DNA from: Nonomuraea aridisoli
GTDB lineage: Bacteria > Actinomycetota > Actinomycetes > Streptosporangiales > Streptosporangiaceae
DNA: 47,782 bases
NCBI RefSeq assembly: GCF_003236395.1
Contig: NZ_POUD01000034.1
Span: forward strand, 1-47,782
Direction: 5' to 3'
The notes beneath the pieces are model-generated. The model ran no database searches. It was given only the letters and a program-made list of their open reading frames with translations, and had not been told where the DNA came from. Of the stretch, positions 39,792 to 47,782 are shown in pieces (positions within the stretch are counted from its first letter, which is position 1; each line of letters opens with the position of its first letter). Made by a program: the position numbers and the translations under genes.

Positions 39792-41222
39792 ATGTGTTCG
39801 GTGAACCAAGGCATCCCGCTGACCTCCGACTTCGCCAACGGCGACGTCTCCTTCTGGTACCGGCAGATCGGCCTGCCCGCCCGGCGGCCGTCCCTGCCCG
39901 GGCCGCGTGACTACGACGTCGCCATCGTCGGCGGCGGCTACACCGGCCTGTGGACCGCGTACTACCTCAAGCAGGCCGACCCCGGCCTGCGCGTCGCGAT
40001 CCTGGAGAAGGAGTTCGCCGGGTTCGGCGCGTCAGGGCGCAACGGCGGCTGGTTGTCCGCCGAGTTCGCCGGGTCGCGTAAGCGGCACGCCAAGGCGCGC
40101 GGCCGGCAGGCGATGATCGACCTGCAGCACGCGATGTTCCGTTCGGTGGACGAGGTCATCGCGGTGGCCCAGGCGGAGGGCATCGACGCCGACATCCACA
40201 AGGGCGGCCTGCTGCACGTCGCGACGAACCCCGCCCAGCGGCGGCGCCTGCGCGCGGGCGTGGCCGACCTGCGCGCCTGGGGGTACGGCGAGCAGGACAT
40301 GCGGCTGCTCGACCGGGACGAGCAGCAGGAGCGGCTGCAGGTGGCCGGGGCGCTGGAGGCGTCGTACTCGCCGCACGGCGCCCGCATCCAGCCGGCCAAG
40401 CTGGCCGTCGGGCTGGCGCGGGCGGTGGCCGGGATGGGCGTCGACATCTTCGAGGACACGACCGTGACGGCGATCCTGCCCCGCTCGGGCAGCGCCAAGG
40501 CCACGGCCGTCACCCCGCGCGGCGCCGTCTCGGCCGAGTACGTCATCCGCGCCACCGAGGGCTTCACCGCCGGCCTGGCCGGGCAGCACCGGCAGTGGCT
40601 GCCGATGAACAGCTCGATGATCGTCACCGAGCCGCTGCCCGCCGAGGTGTGGAAGCACATCGGCTGGCAGGGCAACGAGCTGCTGGAGGACAACGCGCAC
40701 GCGTACGTCTACGCGCAGCGGACGGCCGACGACCGGATCGCGATCGGCGGCCGGGGCGTGCCGTACCGGTTCGGGTCGCGCACGGACCGGCGGGGGGCCA
40801 CGCAGCGGCAGACGGTGGCGTTGTTGTGGCGCATGCTCGTCAAGCTCTTCCCCGCGGCGGCCGACGTGCGGGTGCAGCACGCGTGGTGCGGGGTGCTCGG
40901 GGTGCCGCGCGACTGGTGCTCGACCGTGCACCTCGACCACGCCAGCGGGCTCGGCTGGGCGGGCGGCTACGTGGGCAGCGGCGTCACCACGACGAACCTG
41001 GCCGGGCGCACGCTGCGCGACCTCGTGCTGCGCCGCGACACCCCGCTGACCGGGCTGCCGTGGGTCGGGCGGCAGGTGCGGCAGTGGGAGCCCGAGCCGC
41101 TGCGCTGGACGGGCGTGCAGCTGATCTACGCGCTCTACCGGGCCGCCGACCGGCGCGAGAACGAACGCGGCACCAGGACCTCGGCCTACGCACACCTGGC
41201 CGACCTGATCTCCGGCCGATGA
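39792..41222 (+). CDS. FAD-dependent amine/glutamylputrescine oxidase-like protein
   Basis: The 476-aa protein is a DAO-family FAD enzyme with the FAD motif YDVAIVGGGYTGLWTAYYLK (about 39-58), then LEKEFAGFGASGRNGGW (common in PuuB-like oxidases) and WCGVLGVPRDW near the end, with GLGWAGGYVGSGVTTTNLAGRTL. It oxidizes an amine or amino acid and makes hydrogen peroxide or passes electrons on. Substrate unknown. ATG 39792 was kept; GTG 39801 is an alternative. Confidence 0.88.
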   Translation: MCSVNQGIPLTSDFANGDVSFWYRQIGLPARRPSLPGPRDYDVAIVGGGYTGLWTAYYLKQADPGLRVAILEKEFAGFGASGRNGGWLSAEFAGSRKRHAKARGRQAMIDLQHAMFRSVDEVIAVAQAEGIDADIHKGGLLHVATNPAQRRRLRAGVADLRAWGYGEQDMRLLDRDEQQERLQVAGALEASYSPHGARIQPAKLAVGLARAVAGMGVDIFEDTTVTAILPRSGSAKATAVTPRGAVSAEYVIRATEGFTAGLAGQHRQWLPMNSSMIVTEPLPAEVWKHIGWQGNELLEDNAHAYVYAQRTADDRIAIGGRGVPYRFGSRTDRRGATQRQTVALLWRMLVKLFPAAADVRVQHAWCGVLGVPRDWCSTVHLDHASGLGWAGGYVGSGVTTTNLAGRTLRDLVLRRDTPLTGLPWVGRQVRQWEPEPLRWTGVQLIYALYRAADRRENERGTRTSAYAHLADLISGR

Positions 41223-41282
41223 ACGCCGCCCACCTGCCCCGACCGTGAACCACGTCCTCCGGACCCGGCCGTGAGCGGCATC

Positions 41283-41300
41283 GCCCCGGTCCGCCGGGGC
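41283..41300. terminator. Short hairpin between converging genes
   Basis: Perfect 7-bp inverted repeat gccccgg/ccggggc with a 4-nt loop between the oxidase and ligD ends. Confidence 0.5.
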
Positions 41301-41317
41301 CGGCCCTGGGCGGTGGG

Positions 41318-42502
41318 TCAGCCTCGCCAGGGGTCGTAGTCGACTTCGAGCGGCTCCTGCGGGGGCCGTTCGGCCTCCGGAACGTGCTGGAGGTTGACGC
41401 GGATGCGATACCACAGGCTGCTGCGCCCGCGCATGCCGTCGACCAGCACGTCGGCGGGCTCCAGGCGGGCGGCGACCTCGGGATGGCGGGCCTTCCACCG
41501 CTCGAACCCGGCCATCGCCTCGTCCTTGTGCTCGGCTCTGGCGATCTCGATGAGCGGCTTGGTCTGCTGCCTGCGCCCGGCGCCCTTGGGCGGCTTGGGC
41601 GCGGGCCCGAGCTCCTCGGCCAGCTCCAGGAGGCCGTCGAGGCCGCCCGGGTGGAGATCCATGTCCTCCCACGGGTCGCCGGTCTCGGCCAGGCGCTTGG
41701 GCACGGTCTCGATGGTGAACGCCTCCGGCCGGCACCCGGGCACCTCGTCCCAGGTCAGCGGGGTGGACACGCGGGCGTCGGGCACGGCGCGCACGGAGTA
41801 GGCGGAGGCCACGGTGCGGTCGTAGGCGTTCTGGTTGAAGTCGACGAAGACGCCGTGGCGCTCCTCCTTCCACCACCGGCTGGTGGCCAGGTCGGGCGCG
41901 CGCCGCTCGACCTCGCGGGCCACGGTCTCGGCCGCCTTGCGCACCTTCGCGTACGGCCAGCGCCGCTCGATGCGGGCGTAGACGTGGAAGCCGCGCGAGC
42001 CGGACGTCTTGGGCCAGGCGACCAGGCCGTGGTCGGCGAGCACCTCGCGGGCGACCTGGGCGGTGGCGAGCACGTCCGCCCACGGGACGCCCGGCACCGG
42101 GTCGAGGTCGATGCGCAGTTCGTCGGGCCTGGCGAGGTCGTCGGCGCGCACCGGGTGGGGGTTGAGGTCGACGCAGTTGAGGTTGATCACCCACAGCAGC
42201 TGGGCCAGGTCGGTGCAGACGACCTCCTGCGCGCTGAGGCCCGAGCGGTATTTCAGCTCGGCCACCTCGATCCAGTCGGGCCGCTTGGCCGGGGCCCGCT
42301 TCTGGAAGAACGGCTCGTCGTCGATGCCGTGCGGGAACCGCTTGAGCACCATCGGCCGCCCGTGGACGCCGCGCAGCGCCGCCTCGCCGACGGCCTGGTA
42401 GAACCGGACCAGGTCGAGCTTGGTGTGGCCGCTCTGCGGGAAGACGACCTTGTCGGGGCTGGTGATGCGCACCTCGCGGCCGGCGACCTCGATGTCAGGC
42501 AT
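41318..42502 (-). CDS. ligD: LigD-type primase-polymerase domain protein
   Basis: The 394-aa protein has only the polymerase (Pol) domain of the NHEJ ligase LigD. Motifs: SPDKVVFPQSGHTKLDLVRFY start, VNLNCVDLNPHP context, LRIDLDPVPG (catalytic Asp pair) and TSGSRGFHVYARI. It adds ribo- and deoxynucleotides at double-strand break ends. No Ku or ligase gene is adjacent. Residues 300-394 are a less conserved tail. Start 42502 (MPDIEVAG) fits the family. Confidence 0.94.
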   Translation of the reverse strand: MPDIEVAGREVRITSPDKVVFPQSGHTKLDLVRFYQAVGEAALRGVHGRPMVLKRFPHGIDDEPFFQKRAPAKRPDWIEVAELKYRSGLSAQEVVCTDLAQLLWVINLNCVDLNPHPVRADDLARPDELRIDLDPVPGVPWADVLATAQVAREVLADHGLVAWPKTSGSRGFHVYARIERRWPYAKVRKAAETVAREVERRAPDLATSRWWKEERHGVFVDFNQNAYDRTVASAYSVRAVPDARVSTPLTWDEVPGCRPEAFTIETVPKRLAETGDPWEDMDLHPGGLDGLLELAEELGPAPKPPKGAGRRQQTKPLIEIARAEHKDEAMAGFERWKARHPEVAARLEPADVLVDGMRGRSSLWYRIRVNLQHVPEAERPPQEPLEVDYDPWRG

Positions 42503-42577
42503 ACGGTCACGATACGTGGCCCCACCGACAACCCCCGGCCCCCGCGCCACGCCGATCCCCGCTCCGCCGTGCCTGGG

Positions 42578-42750
42578 CGAAGCGGCCGTGTGCCGTAAAG
42601 GTCAGACGTCGTCGAAGTCGCAGCGTAGAGCGGCCCCGTAAGGGGCGAACGTCGTCGGGCGCGGGGCCCGTAAAGGGTGAGACGCCATCGAAGCGGCCGT
42701 GTGAGGCCCGCCCCGTAAAGGGTCAGGCGTCGTCGAAGCGGCCGTGGCGG
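42578..42750. repeat. Degenerate tandem copies of the enoyl-CoA hydratase gene tail
   Basis: About four related blocks, units of roughly 35-46 bp, each carrying ccgtaaaggg or a variant plus gtcgtcgaagcggccgtg. The last block includes the true stop and final codons of the hydratase gene (42723 onward), so the others look like diverged duplications of that end. Confidence 0.7.
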
Positions 42751-43472
42751 CCGGCGCCGCGGGCGAAGCGGGCGGCGCCCTCCATGGCGTCGGGCAGCGA
42801 CAGCAGGCCGTGGCGCAGTTCGTTCCGCATCGCCTCGGCCTCGGTCAGCTCCTCCTGCTCCAGCGCCGACATGCGGTCGCCGCGCAGGCACAGCTGCGGG
42901 AAACGGGCGATCTCGCGCGCCAGCTTCTCGGCGTGCCGCCGCGCGGTGCCGTTCGGGACGAGCCGGTTGGCCAGCCCCCACGCGTACGCCTCGGGGGCCG
43001 CGACGGCGCGGCCGGTGAGGATCATGTCCATCGCCCGGGACGCGCCGACGAGCCGCGGCAGCCGTACGGTGCCGCCGTCGATGAGCGGCACGCCCCACCT
43101 GCGGCAGAAGACACCGAACACCGCGTCCTCCTCGGCCACCCGCAGGTCGCACCAGAGGGCCAGCTCAAGGCCGCCCGCCACGGCGTGGCCGGCGACGGCG
43201 GCGATGACCGGCTTGCCGAGGCGCATCCGGGTCGGGCCCATCGGGCCGTCGCCCTCCTCGCCGACGTGGTTGTCGAGCGCCTTGAGGTCGGCGCCCGCGC
43301 AGAACGTGCCGCCCGCGCCCCACAACACCGCCACGGCGGCGTCGGACGCCTCGAAGGCGCGGAAGGCGTCGGCGAGCGCCTCGGCCGTCTTGCGGTCGAC
43401 CGCGTTGCGGGCCTCCGGCCGGCTGATCACGACGGTGGTGACGGGTCCTTCGCGCTCGACACGTACGGTCAT
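42723..43472 (-). CDS. Enoyl-CoA hydratase/isomerase family protein
   Basis: The 249-aa crotonase-fold protein has the oxyanion-hole motifs RPEARNAVDRKTAEAL and GGTFCAGADLKAL, then AVAGHAVAGGLELALWCDLRVAEEDAVFG with the typical GLE. It hydrates or isomerizes acyl-CoA. The exact activity is unclear. A divergent 173-bp gap separates it from the DUF4132 gene. Confidence 0.92.
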   Translation of the reverse strand: MTVRVEREGPVTTVVISRPEARNAVDRKTAEALADAFRAFEASDAAVAVLWGAGGTFCAGADLKALDNHVGEEGDGPMGPTRMRLGKPVIAAVAGHAVAGGLELALWCDLRVAEEDAVFGVFCRRWGVPLIDGGTVRLPRLVGASRAMDMILTGRAVAAPEAYAWGLANRLVPNGTARRHAEKLAREIARFPQLCLRGDRMSALEQEELTEAEAMRNELRHGLLSLPDAMEGAARFARGAGRHGRFDDA

Positions 43473-43645
43473 GCGGCCCTCCTCGGGGAAACGTGCCGAG
43501 CGTACATTCGCCCGCCGGGCCCGGCCAGCAGCGCTCCGTCGATTTGTCGTCCGGCCCTGGTAGAGATTCGGCCATCACCTGACCCCTCGAAGAACAGGCG
43601 TTCCGATGACATCTGTCGCGTCACCTCCCCCGGCGGAGGCCTGAC

Positions 43646-46062
43646 ATGGGCGTTCTCGACGGCCTTCCGGCCGGGCTCCGCGGGTGGCTCGACGAGCTCG
43701 ACCCAGCGACGCTGGAGGCGTTCCGTGAGCTCGACGAGACGTACGTCCCCGTGGGGTCCTACGTCTTCCCCGACGACACCGCGCTGGGGAGGCGGGCGCG
43801 AAGGTGGCGCGACGCCGAGTGGCGGACCATGGGGTTGTGGACGCAACTGCGCCTGCGCACGACGGACGGCAGTCCGCTGGTGCAGTCGGTGCCGATGGCG
43901 GTGGCACGGCGCAGGCTGCGGTGGACGCCGCAGGAGCTGCGCCTGCTGTGGGCCACGACGCTCGGGGCACCCGAAAGCCGGCGGCGCACCGACTTCCTCT
44001 ACCGGATCCCGGTCTCCGCGGTCCAACACCTGCCGCCGGGTGAGCGCGAACCGGTGCTGGCGCTGCTGCGGCAGGCCCAGCGGGAGCTCGACGGCACGCC
44101 TTACGCCTCCTCCTGGCAGGCCAAGCGGGTGCTGGACGGCCTGCTGACCGAGCACCCGACCGGCGACCCCGCCGACGCCGCGCGTTCCCTCGTCCCCGAG
44201 GGCGACGCCTTCGCCGCACTGGTGCGCGAGGAGTACGGCCGCCGTCTCGGCGACCCGGCGTCGCTGCCGCTCGCGCGGCACTGGGTCACCGCGACGACCG
44301 GCAACCCGTCCGCCAAGTGGACGGCGCGGGCCGCGGAGCTGCTCACGCCCGGCGCCGCCGCCCTGATCAAGGACGTGCTCGGCCGGCTCCCGGCGCACCG
44401 CGAGACGGTCGTGCTCCAACGCTACGGCGGCTACGAGCGCCGGGTCGTCACCTACCTCGACGAGCGCACGGCCGTGCTGCTGCGCGGCATGCTCTGGACC
44501 CTCGACCTGGTCGACGAGCCCTGGGTGGTGCCGCTGCTGGGCGACATCGCCCTGGCCGCCGGCACCGGTGTCGGCGGGTCGGGCGCCGACTCCCGCAGCG
44601 AGCTGGTGGCCAACGCCGCGATCGGCGGGCTGGCCCGGCGCGGCGGCCTGGAGGTGGTCGCTCACCTCGCCCGCGTCCAGGCGAAGGTCCGCAAGAAGAG
44701 CATCCTGTCCAGGGTCTCCCGGACGCTCGACGCGGTGGCCGAGCGGACCGGCCTCTCCCCCGAGCAGCTGCTGGAGCGTACGGTGCCCACGTCGGGCTCG
44801 GTCCCGACGACGCCCGCACCGAGCACGGCCTGCGGCTGTCCCTCGACGGCACGATCACCTACGGCACGCGCAAGACCGTCCCGAAGGCCGTCCGCGAGGC
44901 GCACAAGGAGTTGCTCGCCGAGCTGAGGGCGACGGCGAAGGAGCTGCGGAAGACGCTGCCCGCCGAGCGGTTCCGCGTCGAGCGGGCCCTGGCCACCGGG
45001 CGGGTCTGGGAGTGGCACGAGGTGTGCGCGTTCTACCTCGACCATCCGGTCACCGGGGCGTTCGGCCGTGCGCTGATCTGGCAGGTCGCCGGCGGGCCCG
45101 CCGGGCTGCCCGTGCGGGCGGGCGACGCGTGGGAGCTCGCCGGGCCCGACGGCGGGCGCGTCCGGCCCGGTCCTGACGCGGCGGTCACGCTGTGGCATCC
45201 GATCGCGCACACCGCCGAGGAGGTGCGCGCCTGGCGCGACCACCTGATGGCGTCGGGCCTGCGCCAGCCGTTCAAGCAGGCCTTCCGCGAGGTCTACCTG
45301 CTCACCCCCGCCGAGGAGGAGACGCACGACCACTCGCTCCGCTTCGCGAACCACCTGCTCCGCTACGGCCAGGCCAAGGCCCTGCTGACCGGCCGCGGCT
45401 GGACGGGCCTGTCGCTGGGCCACTGGGACGCCGCCGGCGGGTCGTCGCAGGCCGAGGCCGTCAGGGAGCTTCCCGGCGGGCTCCGCGCGACCTGGTCGTT
45501 CTTTCTGGACGAGCACTCCTTCGAACGCGACGGCTACGGCGCCACCGCCTCCGTCTGCGTGAGCGACGCGCTTCGCTTCCTGCCGGCCGGCGGGCGGCCG
45601 GTGCCGCTGCGCGAGGTGCCGCCGCTCGTCCTGTCGGAGACGCTGCGCGACGCCGACCTGGCCGTCGGCGTCACCTCCACCGGTCTCGACCCGGCGGGCC
45701 ACGGCGCCTACTGGGAGTCGTACGGCTTCGGTGATCTCGGTGAGAGTGCTCGGGTGCGGCGTGACGCGGTGGCCCGGCTGCTGCTCCGCCTGTCCATCGC
45801 CGACCGGTGCGAGCTGAGCGACCGGTTCCTCGTCGTCCGGGGCGACCTGCGCACGTACAAGATCCATCTGGGCTCCGGCAACATCCTCATGGAGCCCGAC
45901 GACGCCTACCTGTGCATCGTCCCCGGCCCCGGCCGTGACCAGGTGTTCCTGCCCTTCGAGGAGGACGGCGGCCTGCTCTCGGTCATCCTGTCGAAGGCGT
46001 TCCTGCTGGCCGCCGACACCGCCATCGGCGACCCGACGATCACCCGGCAGATCCGGGGATGA
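43646..46062 (+). pseudogene. DUF4132 protein, interrupted by a -1 frameshift
   Basis: The N-terminal part reads from ATG 43646 (SD GGAGG) to codons near 44791. There the good frame changes: PEQLLERTVPT is followed in the next frame by GLGPDDARTEHGLRLSLDG, so one base appears missing (expected ACG TTC GGG, seen ACG TCG GGC). With one base restored the protein has about 805 aa. The C-terminal half has the family marks LRQPFKQAFREVYLLTPAEEE, GDLRTYKIHLGSGNILM and VILSKAFLLAADT. Function of DUF4132 is unknown. Related E. coli proteins (MolR/YehI) sit beside MoxR-type ATPases. A sequencing error is possible. Confidence 0.85.
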
Positions 46063-46141
46063 GCGGCCCCGCGGTTCTGTCGGTGGCGTCCGGCATGATC
46101 TCGCTCGTCGGCTCTCCCCCCACTTCCCCCAGGAGCAGAAC

Positions 46142-47740
46142 GTGCCCGATGTGACGACCGGCGCCGAGGAGCGTTCCGAGGCCACCCGCCTGGTGTACGA
46201 CATGGGCACGCTCCTGCCGGCGGCCTACCGGCGCGGCCGCGAGCGGGACAACACCAGCTCGGCGAGGTTCGGGCAGCCGCTGTTCACACCCGACGCCTGC
46301 GTCGACCTGTTCCACGCGCTGGCGGAGGGGCTGGAGAAACGGCGCGGGGCCGACCTGTGCCTGGGGGCCGGGGCGCTGGTGCGCTGTCCCGAGGGGGCGC
46401 CGCCGGAGCGGCTGGCCGATCCGGCCCGCGCGCTGGTGCGGTTCGTGCTCGGCCAGGAGCGGCTGTCCCACCCGTTCTCGCTGCTGGCGGCGGCCGGGCT
46501 CGCCGGGCTCGACGCCGAGGTGGCCGAGCGGGTCCGCGACGGGCGCGGGCCGATCGCGGTCGCCGAGGTGGAGCTGCTGCTCGGCTGGGACGCGACGCGG
46601 CGGGCGCTGTTCGCCGAGTGCGCCGAGGAGCGGATGTTCCACGGGTTCCCGTCGCTGCCCGGTGCCATGGAACGGCTCGGCGACGTGCCCGGTTACGCCG
46701 AGTTCGCCCGGGCGACCCTGGAGGCCGCCGAGGCGCGCCTGACCGCGATCCACGCCGGGGAGATCCCCTACCGCGCCGACAAGGCGTTCGAGGCCGCCGA
46801 TAAGTCCACCATCGGCCTGGCCGCCAGGGTGGCGCTCCTGCGTGACGAGCCATGGCTGCCCGAGCTGCTCGACGCGCTGCTGCGCAAGGTCGTGGTGGCG
46901 CCGACCCAGGCGAAGACGCTGCCGTCGCAGGGCGTGCTGTTCGCGATCGCCCACGCGGTGGAGGCGTACCCGACGCCCGAGGCCATCGCGGCGCTGCGGG
47001 CGGCGCGGTCGGCGACCCGGCACGGCGGGGTGCCCAAGCAGCTCGACCGCATACTCAAGCGCGTCGAGGCGGCGCTGGCCAACCGGCTCGAGGTGGCCTT
47101 CCGGGTGCCCGACGGGCGGGTGCGGCGGCAGCTCGGCGAGCACACTGCGGTGATCTCCACCGAGGGCGAGGTCGAGCTGTCGTGGTGGCACGGCGACAAG
47201 CGGCTGAAGGCGGTCCCGGCGGCGGTCAGGCGTGAGCACGGCGACGAGGTCAAGCGGCTGCGCGAGCTGGCCAAGCAGGTCAGGCAGCAGCAGGCCACCC
47301 TCGTCAGGGCGCTGGAGGCCGGCTACGCGAGCGACGTCACGCCGCCCTACCACCAGCTCGCCGGCCAGCCGGCGGCCGAGCGGCTGATCTGGGAGTTCGA
47401 GGTCTCGCCCGGGCAGTGGCGCAGCGAGCTGGGGCTCGGCGTGCCCGACGGGCCGGTGCGGCTGTGGCATCCGGCCCGCGCCTCGGTGGAGGAGGTGAAC
47501 GCCTGGCGCGAGGCCGTGCAGGGCAAGGAGCTGCGCCAGCCGTTCAAGCAGGCCTTCCGCGAGGTCTACCTGCTGACGCCGGCCGAGGAGGCGACCGAGG
47601 TCCACTCCAACCGGTTCGCGGGGCACGTGGTCGACTACCCCAGGCTGTACGCGCTGTTCAAGCAACGCGGCTGGCAGGCCGACTACGTCGGGCCGTGGGA
47701 CGGCGGCGGCGAGGGGGAGGCCAAGCGCGTCATGGCGGGC
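46142..47740 (+). CDS. Second DUF4132 protein, 3' end missing
   Basis: The frame opens at GTG 46142 and stays open through base 47740, where adapter sequence begins, so at least 533 codons are present and the C-terminus is missing. It is a paralog of the upstream gene: 43 of 44 bases around the QPFKQAFREVYLL segment match (compare 45262-45305 with 47530-47573). The N-terminal half is all-helical (repeat-like). The gene follows the first by 79 bp in the same direction, so they form an operon. A MoxR ATPase, SWIM or VWA partner could lie beyond the contig end. Confidence 0.85.
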
Positions 47741-47782
47741 CTTTCTCTTATACACATCTCCGAGCCCACGAGACTAGCGCTC
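47741..47782. other. Nextera sequencing adapter, not genomic
   Basis: 47741-47759 matches the 19-bp Tn5 mosaic end CTGTCTCTTATACACATCT with one mismatch. It is followed by ccgagcccacgagac and an 8-base tag tagcgctc (47775-47782), which looks like an i7 index. In frame with the gene before it reads LSLIHISEPTRLAL, the well-known false C-terminus of adapter-contaminated proteins. Confidence 0.97.

Noticed and set aside
1..47782. CRISPR arrays, insertion sequences or phage genes
   Set aside because: No regularly spaced repeats, transposase or integrase motifs were seen. The repeats found are short local duplications.

Overview
The window is high-GC (about 72%) actinobacterial DNA. Gene content fits a Streptosporangiales-type organism such as Nonomuraea or a relative, but this is inferred from gene families and codon use only, with no marker gene in the window. 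Coding density is high, starts are often GTG, and several promoters sit so close to their genes that leaderless transcripts are likely. The last 42 bases are not genomic: they match a Nextera transposase adapter plus an 8-base index, so the window ends at a contig end.

Layout. 1-2517: tail of a membrane-anchored extracellular protein, an FHA protein and an orphan OmpR-type response regulator. 2594-3242: a VOC protein and a broken GNAT acetyltransferase. 3253-6007: a fused SecDF translocase subunit preceded by a secreted peptide that ends in a RAPP motif. An RNA hairpin hides the secDF ribosome binding site, which together looks like an arrest-peptide switch. 6177-8807: RtcB RNA ligase and archease meeting at their stop codons, then a methyltransferase. 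8844-11580: two sodium/proton antiporters. 11652-13837: cis-prenyltransferase coupled to a DUF2236 oxygenase-like protein with EF-hands. 13867-16553: a NarL/LuxR two-component pair and a membrane protein. 16540-18008: a TrkH potassium transporter whose leader shares a 26-nt element with the NhaD-like antiporter leader.

18124-20425: PhoX-like protein and a LysE exporter. 20427-20809: two unusual tRNAs (Leu-CAG with a short variable loop, and Pro-UGG placed directly behind a terminator). 20890-25507: a class Ia ribonucleotide reductase operon with a cobalamin riboswitch, followed by an MscS channel. 25489-29555: TctC-type binding protein, PF04672 methyltransferase, glmS and a small conserved gene. 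29800-33581: a cell-wall amidase, a tRNA Gly-Cys-Gly-Val cluster with terminator, a small membrane protein, a GNAT remnant and a VOC protein. 33728-34974: an MscS-like protein and a small gene. 35014-41222: 4-hydroxybenzoate hydroxylase with a divergent IclR regulator and two palindromic operators, a PoxB-like enzyme, an SDR and an amine oxidase. 41318-43472: LigD polymerase domain and enoyl-CoA hydratase. 43646-47740: two tandem DUF4132 proteins, the first frameshifted and the second cut by the contig end.

The strongest candidates for regulatory systems are the RAPP peptide-SecDF switch, the shared leader of two cation transporters, the uppS-DUF2236-EF-hand pair, and the short-arm tRNA-Leu next to a terminator-gated tRNA-Pro.
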